DNA from: Prosthecobacter gellanilyticus
GTDB lineage: Bacteria > Verrucomicrobiota > Verrucomicrobiia > Verrucomicrobiales > Verrucomicrobiaceae
Length of the DNA: 64,000 bases
NCBI RefSeq assembly: GCF_007992435.1
Contig: NZ_BKAG01000003.1
Location: 62,001-126,000 of the forward strand
Direction: 5' to 3'
The notes below the pieces were generated by a model. It was not told the origin of the DNA and did no database searches. It worked only from the letters and a program-made list of their open reading frames with translations. This document shows, in pieces, positions 7,819 through 16,292 of this stretch. Within the stretch, counting starts at the first letter, position 1, and each line of letters starts with the position of its first letter. The position numbers and the translations under genes are program-made.

Positions 7819-9243
7819 TCACCCGATCAGCTTCTCAATCACCTGGCCGCCGATCTGGGAGAGCTGCTTGAAGCGGCCGGCGTGGTAGAAGGTTAACTTG
7901 TTATCGTCCAGGCCTAACAAACGAAGCAGGGTGACGTGCAGGTCGCGGACGTGGTGCACTTCTTCGATGGCTTCCATGCCGCGGTCATCGGTGGTGCCGA
8001 TGGTGTGACCGGCTTTGCAACCGCCGCCGGCCATCCAGACGGTCATGGCTTTCGGATTGTGGTCGCGGCCATAGGCGGTGCCGCCGCGCACGCCGTTGTC
8101 CGGGGTGCGGCCAAACTCGCCGCACCACACGATGAGGGTGTCTTCCAGCAGGCCGCGCTGCTTCAGGTCTTTGATGAGGGCCGCGATGGGCTGGTCCACC
8201 TGCTTGATGAGGTTTCCATGCGCGCGTTCGATGTAGTCGTGGCTGTCCCAGGTGCCGGCGTAGAGCTGCACAAAGCGTACGCCTTTCTCCACTAGCTTGC
8301 GGGCTAGCAGGCACTTCCGGCCAAAGGCATCCGTCGCGTCCTGGCCGATGCCGTACATCTCCTTCGTCTTCGCATCTTCCTGCTCGATGTTGATCGTCTC
8401 CGGCACCTGCATCTGCATGCGGAAGGCCAGCTCGTAGTTGTTCATGCGCGCCTTCAGCTCGTCATGCCAGGGATGGTCGTTGACATGCTTTTGGTTCAGC
8501 TTCGCCAGGAGGTCCAGGTTGGCGCGTTGATGCTCTTGGGAGATGCCCTTGGGTGGTTGCAGATCGAGGATGGGTGATCCTTTTGCGCGCAATGCTGTGC
8601 CTTGGAAATGCGCGGGTAGATAACCATTACCCCAGTTCGCGCTGCCACCCTGCGGATAGCTGATCTCCGGCAGCACGACAAACCCCGGCAGGTCCTGGTT
8701 CACGGAGCCGAGACCATACGTGACCCATGCGCCGATGGCGGGATCACCGCCGAAGCGATTCCCGCAGTTCATCTGATACATGGCCGTCGGATGATTCACC
8801 GAGTCCACCTGGCATCCGCGATAAAAACACAGGTCGTCCGCCACCTTGCTGAGATGCTGCCACGGCTCGCTCATCCACGCGCCGCTCTGACCATGCTGCG
8901 CGAACTTGAAGGGCGACCTCACATAGTAGCGCTTGCCGCTTTCCATCGCCGACTTCTGTTTTCCTTCCCGCGTGAACTCCTGCAGGTGCAGCTTCTCCAG
9001 CGCCGGCTTTGGATCAAAGCAGTCGATGTGGCTCGGGCCGCCTTCCATCATGAGGAAGATGCAGTTCTTCGCCTTGGCCGGCACCTGCTGTGTTTTCGGG
9101 GCCAGCGGCCCTTTCGCCTCTGCGGCAATCAGGGAGGTCAGCGCCACGCTGCCGAGTGACGTCCCGAGCCCGTACACAAACTCACGCCGCGTGGGCGCAT
9201 GCAGCGCCCGCGCTCCGGCACAGGGGAAGAAGGAGGAACTCAT
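7819..9243 (-). CDS. DUF1501 family Tat-exported protein
   Basis: 474 residues from ATG 9243 (a GTG lies three codons upstream). A twin-arginine motif TRREFVYGLG (Arg19-Arg20) followed by a hydrophobic stretch marks Tat export. The body matches DUF1501, an alkaline-phosphatase/sulfatase-superfamily clan domain common in Planctomycetes and Verrucomicrobia: FLMMEGGPSHIDCFDPK near the N-terminus, VQLYAGTWDSHDYI and WCGEFGRTPDNGVRGG with Asp/His/Glu residues likely to bind metal. These genes usually sit beside a PSD1/DUF1549/DUF1553 partner; here the only such protein in the window is 21 kb away. Its 3' end is the source or sibling of two decayed copies at 6599 and 7252. It is divergent from the hydrolase gene at 9305. 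The biochemical function of DUF1501 is not established. Confidence 0.9.
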   Translation of the reverse strand: MSSSFFPCAGARALHAPTRREFVYGLGTSLGSVALTSLIAAEAKGPLAPKTQQVPAKAKNCIFLMMEGGPSHIDCFDPKPALEKLHLQEFTREGKQKSAMESGKRYYVRSPFKFAQHGQSGAWMSEPWQHLSKVADDLCFYRGCQVDSVNHPTAMYQMNCGNRFGGDPAIGAWVTYGLGSVNQDLPGFVVLPEISYPQGGSANWGNGYLPAHFQGTALRAKGSPILDLQPPKGISQEHQRANLDLLAKLNQKHVNDHPWHDELKARMNNYELAFRMQMQVPETINIEQEDAKTKEMYGIGQDATDAFGRKCLLARKLVEKGVRFVQLYAGTWDSHDYIERAHGNLIKQVDQPIAALIKDLKQRGLLEDTLIVWCGEFGRTPDNGVRGGTAYGRDHNPKAMTVWMAGGGCKAGHTIGTTDDRGMEAIEEVHHVRDLHVTLLRLLGLDDNKLTFYHAGRFKQLSQIGGQVIEKLIG

Positions 9244-9304
9244 CGTGATCACCTACTATTCCCCTTCCAAACGCCGGCAGTGCCATCAAAATGACCGCCA
9301 CCGC

Positions 9305-10126
9305 ATGTTTCGCCGAAAAATCGTCCGCATCATCCTCGCGCTCCTGCTACTGCTGGCGGTCCTTTACGCTTTCGGTCGCAGCACGCCTGCGCCTGTGCTG
9401 GCTCCCGGCGTGACGAAGGAGCACCTCCGCCTCACCCTCGCTGGCCAAACCGTCTCCGTGACCCTTTACCGTCCGGCGAAGGACGACAACGCGCCGCTGG
9501 TCGTCGTGGCGCACGGCTTTTCGCGGGCCAAGCGCTACATGTCCGGCTGGGGCGCCGAGCTGGCGGGGCAGGGCTTCCTTGCCGTGGTGCCCACCCAGCC
9601 CTCGCTGGTCAATCACGAGGTCAACAGCAGTGTGCTCGCGGCGCTGGTGGAGAAGTATCGGGAAAAGCGGAGAGTGGCTCTCGTCGGCTTCTCCATGGGT
9701 GGCCATACCACCCTGCTCGCCGCCACAAAGACACCGGTGGATGCCTGGCTCGGACTCGATCCGGTGGACATGGACGGCACTGCCAAAGACGTGGCTGCCA
9801 AGATCAAGATTCCCAGCGCCATCCTGTGCGCCGAACCTGAGATGTGGAATATGAGAGGCAATGCCGCCGGACTCATCGCGGCTCTGCCGGGCCCGAAGTT
9901 CACGATGAAGGTCACTGGCTCCACTCATCTCGATGCTGAATGGCCTCCCGACTTCATCGGCCAGATCGCCTGTGGTTTTGTGACACCGCAATATCAGTCA
10001 GCTTTCCGCCGCTATGCGCTGGCTTTTCTGAAAGCGACCCTTCAAGGCGATGCGGAAGCCAAGGCTGTGCTGCAAAGCGCTGCCCAGGACGCCGGGTTAG
10101 CGGCAGTCACGGCCGTTGGATTCTGA
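9305..10126 (+). CDS. Membrane-anchored alpha/beta hydrolase
   Basis: 273 residues from ATG 9305; the longer open frame upstream overlaps the divergent DUF1501 gene and is unlikely to be coding. Residues 1-25 (MFRRKIVRIILALLLLLAVL) are a signal anchor or signal peptide. The hydrolase core shows the oxyanion region VVVAHGF, the nucleophile elbow GFSMGG (Ser130), an acidic segment around LCAEPEMW and the late His in GSTHLDAEW. This resembles chlorophyllase/dienelactone-hydrolase-like esterases. The substrate is unknown. It has its own short intergenic region shared with the divergent gene. Confidence 0.8.
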   Translation: MFRRKIVRIILALLLLLAVLYAFGRSTPAPVLAPGVTKEHLRLTLAGQTVSVTLYRPAKDDNAPLVVVAHGFSRAKRYMSGWGAELAGQGFLAVVPTQPSLVNHEVNSSVLAALVEKYREKRRVALVGFSMGGHTTLLAATKTPVDAWLGLDPVDMDGTAKDVAAKIKIPSAILCAEPEMWNMRGNAAGLIAALPGPKFTMKVTGSTHLDAEWPPDFIGQIACGFVTPQYQSAFRRYALAFLKATLQGDAEAKAVLQSAAQDAGLAAVTAVGF

Positions 10127-10198
10127 TCTTGAGCGAATCATGTCGCCGTCAGCTTCTTCGTGCTTGTCAGGAGGCACTGCATCCGCTGGAATTTATGC

Positions 10199-13100
10199 AT
10201 GAAGCATCATCTTCTTCTCGCAGGTGTTTGGGTGGGTGTCATGGCCCAGGCCCAGGATTATCAGGGGGCCTCGACGGTTCTGCAAAAGCTGGCCGCCAAG
10301 GCCGAGACCAAGCCAGTGGAGATCAAGAAGGCGGATCCGGTCGAGGAGCTTCGTCTGAAGATCAAAGCCATGCAGAAGGAGTCTGCGGACCTCTCCCCTG
10401 ACGAGGCGGCGAAGCGTTGGATATCCCTTCTGGATGCCTATCAAACGATTCCGAATGATCTGCTGTACTCGAGCCGCAACTATCAGGACAGGCTGACCTT
10501 CGCGACTCTCATCACCGCCTTGCCACCTGCCCCGGCATGGGATGCTCTGGCTGCGCAGCTCTTCGCGCACAAGTCTGACAAGCCTCTCAATGACGCCGGG
10601 CTCCGTCTCCTGGCGGCGGTGCTGACGGGAGATGCTGCTGCTCGTCAGAAAGCCGTCGATGCCATGAGCGCCTCAGTGGCGGCGATGAACAATCTGGAGG
10701 CCTATGAGCGCGAGAATTATGAGCGCATGATCAACAATGTCTCGGTCATGCTGGAGCGTCTGACAGGAAGCGATGCCGACCAGGTCAGCGCTTATGAAAA
10801 GATCCTGGCCAAGGTGGAGAAGGACCCCATGAAGCACTTTCAGTCCGAAGGCACGTCCATTGAAGTCCCGGATCTCGTGCGCTTCGCGGATGAGGCGCGG
10901 GCCACTGCCCTTCTCGAGCGTACGCTCAAGCTCGACTGGGAGAGCATCTCCGTGAAAGGCAAGGCCACCCAGGCTTTGGCCGCGAAGCTGGCCTTGAAAA
11001 ATGTCTCCGAACTCCAAAAGCCTCTTTGGTCGCTCATCCACAGCCTTGAGGATCTGCCCTTGTACGAGGCTCTGGCGAAGAAATTCCCGGACAGCCAGGG
11101 CTATGAGCGCCAGGCCGCCATCGAGTGGTATCTGATCGCCCTGGTCGCGGACGGCCGAACCAACGATGCGGTCAAAATTGTCGAGGAGGAGACGAAGAGG
11201 AACGGCGGTGAGAAGATCGACCTGCATCTCGCGAGCCTCGATGAGCTGGGACGTCAGGGCCTCGGCACCCAGGTGCATGCATTCCTGAAGCAGGTGCTGT
11301 CGAAAGACCCCACCCTGCCTTTCTGGAAATCGTTCATCGAGCTCTCCGCGAGGGCAAACACCTCCAAGGAAGCCCTGGAACTCCTGCGCGCCACCATGGC
11401 CAAGCCCGGTCTGCCGGGGAAGGCGAGGGCGGAGACCCAGTCCCATTACTATGAGGCTCTGCTGGCCGCGGATGAGCGTGACGAGGGCATCAAGACGCTG
11501 CGTGAACTCGTGAAAGCCGGACCCCGCAGCGGCATCAGTGATGGCAGCGCCGCCGCCGAGGAGGTCAAACGCCGCTGGCAGCAGGTGGGCATGAACGTCT
11601 CTGAGGAGATGCTGAAGAAGCTGGCTCAGCAGTCGGGGGGCCGGCAAGACGGCGGTGAAAGCGATCACGTGAACCTTGCGGCAAAGCTCGCCGAACTGGG
11701 CAGGCTGCTGGAGAAACCTGAGCTCGTGGAGGAAGGCATCACGGCAGCGCTGGCCACGCTCGAAAAAATGCCGGCAGACAATGCCTTGGGCAGCATGGTG
11801 GTGAATGAGGTCGTGGGCCTGCTGTTGAAGCAGGGGCGCGGCGTGAAGGCCGAGGAGATCATGACCAGCCAGCTCGAGCGCATGGTCACTCCCGACCCGT
11901 CACCGGAGCGCCGTGGCAGGGTCCAGGACACAGCCTCGGCCCTCAGCATGCTGGCGCTGGTCTATCATGAGGCAGGCCGTCATGCGGATGTCATGGCCCT
12001 TTTTGAAAAGTCCCCGGACTGGAACGCACCTGACCTCACCGCCTTGGAGACATCCGTGGCCGAAAGCACTCCGCTGGTCCTCATGGCGGCGCGGGCTCTG
12101 AAAGAAACCGGCCGAGGCGCCGAGGCGCTCCCCATCATCCGCCGTGCCGCCCAGGACTATCCCTCAAAGGACGCGGTGTATGCGCTGTTGCTCGAACTTG
12201 AGAAAGGAGACGCTCTGCTGGCACTGCTGGACCAGCTTGCTGCTCGTGACCGCTTTGAGGAGCGCCCGCTCATCTGGAAGAGCCGCGCCTTGCTGGATGC
12301 AGGCAAGGTCGATGAGGCTGAGAAAGCCATCCGCGCTGCCATCGCCATCGACCCGAGTGATGGTGAGCAGGGCAAAGGCGACCGCATGCGCGCCTATGCC
12401 ATCCTTGCAGAAGTCCTGGAGAAGAAAGGGGATCAGGACACCGCCAAGATCATGCGTGGCGCCGTGAGTGCCATCCGCAAGTCCGAGACGGCGGACGACT
12501 GGTGGAACGCCGGGCTGCTTTCCGAGGCGGTGACACGCTATGAGGCCTCGCTGCTCGACTTCGCGGACGCTTACTGCATCCAGTCCCGGCTGGCGCTGCG
12601 CTACAGCGAGCTCGGCCAGTTTGAAAAGGCGGAGAAGCACTATCTCCGCGCCTTTGAGCTCATGCCGGACAGCTTTGGCCGCGTGGAGAGCCACTGCTTC
12701 GGCTGCGAGGGCGCGTTTTCTGGAAAGCGCGCGCAGAATGTGGCGGACCGTGTCTTCACCTCGCTCGCCAGCCAGCCCGGCGCCAAAGCTCAGGTGCATT
12801 ACTTGTTAGGCTATCTGCGCGAGGCCCAGGGCCGTGATGCCGAGGCGGCGGATGCTTACCGCCAGGCCGTGAAGATCGACCCCGACTACTTGAATGCCTG
12901 GAAGAATCTTGCCAATCTCGCCAGCACCACCCAGATGTCCAGCCAGGAGAGCGAGCATGCCATCTTGGAGATCTTCCGCCTGGATCCCGCCAGCAAGCAC
13001 TCCGGCGCAGGCTTTGACAACACGAGGAACCTACGCGCCCTGTGGGCCGCCTTGCTGACCGCTGAGAAGAACCTGCCGCCCATGGAAACCGGACCTCTCC

Positions 13101-13273
13101 TCGCTCTAGAAGCCTCCAAGGCCGCCATCGAACGCAAGAAGACGGACGGCACCTGGAATGCCTGGAACTACCAGACCTTCTTTGCCCGTCGATATGAAGT
13201 GCGTGAGCACATCGCACGCCATCCGGCCTTGAACAGCCTCACCAATCTCCTGGAGACCCTCAATCGGCGCTAG
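10199..13273 (+). CDS. Large secreted TPR-repeat protein
   Basis: 1024 residues from ATG 10199, which begins a good Sec signal peptide (MKHHLLLAGVWVGVMAQAQ); the upstream ATG at 10160 would bury it. The protein is almost entirely alpha-helical, with degenerate tetratricopeptide motifs that become clear in the C-terminal third: ALLDAGKVDEAEKAIRAAIA, RYSELGQFEKAEKHYLRAFE and GYLREAQGRDAEAADAYRQA. No enzymatic motif was seen. It is probably a periplasmic or outer-membrane scaffold for protein interactions. It is a single gene, convergent with the histidine kinase gene at 13321. Confidence 0.8.
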   Translation: MKHHLLLAGVWVGVMAQAQDYQGASTVLQKLAAKAETKPVEIKKADPVEELRLKIKAMQKESADLSPDEAAKRWISLLDAYQTIPNDLLYSSRNYQDRLTFATLITALPPAPAWDALAAQLFAHKSDKPLNDAGLRLLAAVLTGDAAARQKAVDAMSASVAAMNNLEAYERENYERMINNVSVMLERLTGSDADQVSAYEKILAKVEKDPMKHFQSEGTSIEVPDLVRFADEARATALLERTLKLDWESISVKGKATQALAAKLALKNVSELQKPLWSLIHSLEDLPLYEALAKKFPDSQGYERQAAIEWYLIALVADGRTNDAVKIVEEETKRNGGEKIDLHLASLDELGRQGLGTQVHAFLKQVLSKDPTLPFWKSFIELSARANTSKEALELLRATMAKPGLPGKARAETQSHYYEALLAADERDEGIKTLRELVKAGPRSGISDGSAAAEEVKRRWQQVGMNVSEEMLKKLAQQSGGRQDGGESDHVNLAAKLAELGRLLEKPELVEEGITAALATLEKMPADNALGSMVVNEVVGLLLKQGRGVKAEEIMTSQLERMVTPDPSPERRGRVQDTASALSMLALVYHEAGRHADVMALFEKSPDWNAPDLTALETSVAESTPLVLMAARALKETGRGAEALPIIRRAAQDYPSKDAVYALLLELEKGDALLALLDQLAARDRFEERPLIWKSRALLDAGKVDEAEKAIRAAIAIDPSDGEQGKGDRMRAYAILAEVLEKKGDQDTAKIMRGAVSAIRKSETADDWWNAGLLSEAVTRYEASLLDFADAYCIQSRLALRYSELGQFEKAEKHYLRAFELMPDSFGRVESHCFGCEGAFSGKRAQNVADRVFTSLASQPGAKAQVHYLLGYLREAQGRDAEAADAYRQAVKIDPDYLNAWKNLANLASTTQMSSQESEHAILEIFRLDPASKHSGAGFDNTRNLRALWAALLTAEKNLPPMETGPLLALEASKAAIERKKTDGTWNAWNYQTFFARRYEVREHIARHPALNSLTNLLETLNRR

Positions 13274-13320
13274 GGCGTCTGGCGTGGAGGCTTGTCGGCA
13301 TGACTCTCAGCGCCCTGCTC

Positions 13321-14790
13321 TCACGCTTGGTGAGCCTTGCTGGCGAGAGGCACCACACACTCCACCACCAGACCGCCGCCCTCGCGATTTCTCGCTGTCA
13401 CGGTGCCTCCGCAGCTTTCGATGCATCGCTGGGTGATGGCCAGGCCGAGACCACTGCCGCCTGTGTTCCTTCCACGGGCGGCCTCAGGCCGATAGAAGGC
13501 CTCAAACAAGCGCGAAACAGACTCTTCAGGCACCCCTGGGCCTCGATCAAGTATCTGAATGCTCACATCATCAACCTGACGACGGGCGTGAATCTCGATG
13601 TCCCTGGCGTAACGCACCGCATTGCGCAAAACATTCCCCAGCGCACGATCCAGCGCCGAACGAAAAGTGTGGAGTTTCATTTCATTCACATTCAGTTGAA
13701 TGACCGTCTCGGGTGCCTCGCGCTCGATGACTTGATCGATGAGTTCACGTAGATCGAAAGTCTCGGCAGCCTCGCGGTCCCGCAGTGTCGCTGCCTTGGA
13801 GAAGGCCAGCACTTCCTCCACCAGCTTCGCCATGTGCTGCAGCTCGTTGTCGATCTTCTTAAGATAGGTCGCCTGCTCCGGCGTGCCGCGCTGCTCAACC
13901 ACTCCCAGCGCCATCTGCATGCGGGCGATGGGACTGCACAGCTCATGCGCCACATCCGCCGTGATGCGCCGCTGCTGCGCCACATATTCACCAAGCTGCG
14001 CTGCCATGGTATTCACGGAGGTGGAGAGCTCACCCAGCTCGTCATTGCGCTCACGAGTGATGCGCTCATCAAACTTCCCATGAGCGATGCGACCTGCCGC
14101 TTCATTCAGCGAACGAATGAAGCTGCTCATGCCACGGACAAAGGGCATCCAAATCAAGGCGGAGATGACGAGAGCCCCTGCCGCAAGTCCAAACCACGGC
14201 CACAGATCCAGAAACAAGCCGCCACCGGTGATGCTCCCAGAGACCATGAGCAGGGTCAGCGCGCGCCCATCCAGGCTATGGACGAGGTCCAGATGAATGC
14301 CCGCGAAGTAGCTGGCCGGATCACCGGCCCTCATCATGAAGCGCGGCTTCGGCGGGGCATCGGAAGGGCGCTTCGCCGCCGGTCCACGGGGCCGGCGTTG
14401 AGGCGTTTCATTCGGCGGCCGTTTGTTGATGAGCTTGGGCATCAGCTCAGGTGGCACCTGCACCATCTGGCCAAAGACTTGCTGCCCGCTGTTGTTAAAC
14501 AGGGCGAATGACACGCCGTTCGTTAGGCCTAAATCGCTCAGTCGCTGGTTCCACTCTGCTTCAGGCAGGTGTGAGAGCTCCTCCGTGACCCGGTCCCCCA
14601 GCGCCGCGATCCGATCTCCAGGCTCGCCTGCCAGCATCCAATCCAGCCCCAGCTTGAACTGCGCCTGCATGAAGCCCACTCCCAGCAGCGCCAGCACCAG
14701 CAAGTTCACCAGGAACCACAGCAGGATCTTGCCATACAGCGGCAGTCGTAGCCTAGGCTTTCCAGCCTGGGATTTGGTGACTGCGTTCAT
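13321..14790 (-). CDS. Sensor histidine kinase, CpxA-like
   Basis: 489 residues. TM1 is at about 20-40, a periplasmic region at 45-185 contains a Pro/Arg-rich insert (residues 124-150), and TM2 is at about 195-217. HAMP follows (AAGRIAHGKFDERI), then the HisKA box DVAHELCSPIARMQ with phospho-acceptor His282. The HATPase domain has N-box LGNVLRNAVRYARD, G1 LDRGPGVPE and G2 GGSGLGLAI. The sensor domain, HAMP and box order match the CpxA/EnvZ-type envelope-stress kinases. Its start codon overlaps the stop of the response-regulator gene by 4 bp (14787-14790), indicating translational coupling, with the regulator gene first. The Pro-rich periplasmic insert is unusual and may set the signal specificity. 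Confidence 0.92.
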   Translation of the reverse strand: MNAVTKSQAGKPRLRLPLYGKILLWFLVNLLVLALLGVGFMQAQFKLGLDWMLAGEPGDRIAALGDRVTEELSHLPEAEWNQRLSDLGLTNGVSFALFNNSGQQVFGQMVQVPPELMPKLINKRPPNETPQRRPRGPAAKRPSDAPPKPRFMMRAGDPASYFAGIHLDLVHSLDGRALTLLMVSGSITGGGLFLDLWPWFGLAAGALVISALIWMPFVRGMSSFIRSLNEAAGRIAHGKFDERITRERNDELGELSTSVNTMAAQLGEYVAQQRRITADVAHELCSPIARMQMALGVVEQRGTPEQATYLKKIDNELQHMAKLVEEVLAFSKAATLRDREAAETFDLRELIDQVIEREAPETVIQLNVNEMKLHTFRSALDRALGNVLRNAVRYARDIEIHARRQVDDVSIQILDRGPGVPEESVSRLFEAFYRPEAARGRNTGGSGLGLAITQRCIESCGGTVTARNREGGGLVVECVVPLASKAHQA

Positions 14791-15485
14791 CGCCCGGGAG
14801 TCACGAGTTGATAGCCATAGCCACGCACTGTCTTGATGAACCGTGGCTCCTTCGGATCATCGCCGAGCTTCTTGCGCAGCGTCGAGATGTGCATGTCGAT
14901 GGCGCGGTCAAACACATCCCACTCGCGGTCCGCGACCTCTTCAATGAGCTGCTCCCGTGTCCTCACGCGGCCATGCGCTTTCGCGAGCGATAGCAGCAGC
15001 CCGAACTCCGCAGGCGTGAGCAGCACGGGCTGGTCGCCGAGGATCACATCGTGAGTTTCTGGATTGATGCGCAGCTCGCCCATGACCATCTCTTTCATGG
15101 GCGCTTGGGGAGCCGTCTCGGCAATCCAACCCGTACGCCGAAGCAAGGCACGAAGACGCGCGAGCAGCTCACGCGATGAAAAAGTCTTCGGAAGATAGTC
15201 ATCCGCGCCGAGCTCGAGACCGACAATCCTGTCCACTTCTTCACCACGTCCGGTGAGCATCATGACGGGCACTTTGGATTGAGCACGAATGCGGCGGAGC
15301 ACTTCAAATCCATCGCAGCCAGGCATCATGACATCCAGGATGATGGCGGCCCAGGACTCGGTGGTGGCACGCTCGGCTCCCTGCACACCCTCGTGCTCCA
15401 TCGCGACCTCAAAGCCCATCGGCTTCAAGTAATCGGCGACGAGCTGGCAGAGCTCGATGTCGTCGTCGATGATGAGGAGGCGCAT
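14787..15485 (-). CDS. OmpR/CpxR-family response regulator
   Basis: 232 residues from ATG 15485 (MRLLIIDDDIELCQLVADYL); the frame stays open upstream but the receiver domain begins exactly here. The receiver has acidic pocket DDD near residue 7-9, phospho-acceptor Asp51 in AIILDVMMPG, Thr/Ser in MMLTGRGEE and Lys in DYLPKTFSSREL. The C-terminal winged helix reads VRTREQLIEEVADREW through HISTLRKKLGDDP and ends in VRGYGYQLV. It is the first gene of a two-gene unit with the CpxA-like kinase. Expected to bind DNA as a dimer when phosphorylated; the targets cannot be read from this window. Confidence 0.93.
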   Translation of the reverse strand: MRLLIIDDDIELCQLVADYLKPMGFEVAMEHEGVQGAERATTESWAAIILDVMMPGCDGFEVLRRIRAQSKVPVMMLTGRGEEVDRIVGLELGADDYLPKTFSSRELLARLRALLRRTGWIAETAPQAPMKEMVMGELRINPETHDVILGDQPVLLTPAEFGLLLSLAKAHGRVRTREQLIEEVADREWDVFDRAIDMHISTLRKKLGDDPKEPRFIKTVRGYGYQLVTPGR

Positions 15486-15616
15486 GGCGGCAATGTGCCC
15501 GAAATCGATGACCGGGCCATCGTCTTTACCGGATGCTGACAAAGTTCTTGTTGGGCTGGCCCCCTGTGGCGGACGATTTGTCTCGCTATTGCGCCGGTGC
15601 TCTCGCTGGTGGGCCC

Positions 15617-16213
15617 ATGATCGAGATGCTCAATGCCATGGACCAGTTTGGTTGGGCTTCGTTGCCTGGGTGTCTGGATGAGGCGGATTCGCTGAGGCTG
15701 AGGACGGAATGTGAGAAGGCTTCTGACCGCGGTGAGTTCAAGCGCGCGGGTGTGGGCCGTGGATTGAACCTGGAGGTGCGTGATGACATCCGCCGTGATC
15801 AGGTGATGTGGCTGCAAACGGATGCGGCCTCAGTGGAGCAGGTCTTCTTTCTGGCCAGGCTGGAGCTGCTGCGGCTGGCACTGAACCAGCGGTTCTTTCT
15901 CGGCCTGTTTGAGTATGAAGGCCACTTTGCCATCTATCCTGAAGGAGCCTTTTATAAGGCGCATCTGGATCGTCATGCCGGCACCAGCGACCGCATCGTG
16001 ACCACGATCCTCTACCTGAATCCCGGCTGGCAGCCTGGCGATGGTGGTGAGCTGAAGCTGTGGACGACCGCAGGAGACAAGGCCGGAGCCTTCATCCTGA
16101 TCGAGCCGCGCATGGGCACGCTGGTGTGTTTCATGGCCGCAGACTTCTGGCATGAGGTGCTTCCAGCCAGAAAGACGCGCATGAGCATCACGGGCTGGTT
16201 TTGCCAGCGTTGA
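15617..16213 (+). CDS. 2-oxoglutarate/Fe(II)-dependent oxygenase, prolyl-hydroxylase-like
   Basis: 198 residues from ATG 15617; a longer start at 15533 is possible but would put the gene into the divergent regulator's 5' region. The double-stranded beta-helix core carries the Fe-binding triad HxD in YKAHLDRH (His116, Asp118) and the distal His in DFWHEVLPA (His179), then Arg188 in KTRMSITGW for 2-oxoglutarate. The spacing fits the SM-20/EGL-9-like and P4H-like 2OG oxygenases, whose known members hydroxylate prolines or other residues in proteins. It is divergent from the two-component system. The substrate is unknown; a protein target such as a translation factor is possible by analogy. Confidence 0.85.
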   Translation: MIEMLNAMDQFGWASLPGCLDEADSLRLRTECEKASDRGEFKRAGVGRGLNLEVRDDIRRDQVMWLQTDAASVEQVFFLARLELLRLALNQRFFLGLFEYEGHFAIYPEGAFYKAHLDRHAGTSDRIVTTILYLNPGWQPGDGGELKLWTTAGDKAGAFILIEPRMGTLVCFMAADFWHEVLPARKTRMSITGWFCQR

Positions 16214-16292
16214 GGCGTCTTGACACAATCCCGACAAATCTCCGCCGAAAGCTTGAACCGCTGCTGACGCGGCAGGTGTTGAAGTGGCAGTC

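Noticed and set aside
8933-9304. N-terminal extension of the alpha/beta hydrolase from 8933
   Set aside because: It overlaps the divergent DUF1501 gene; the start at 9305 gives a normal signal anchor.
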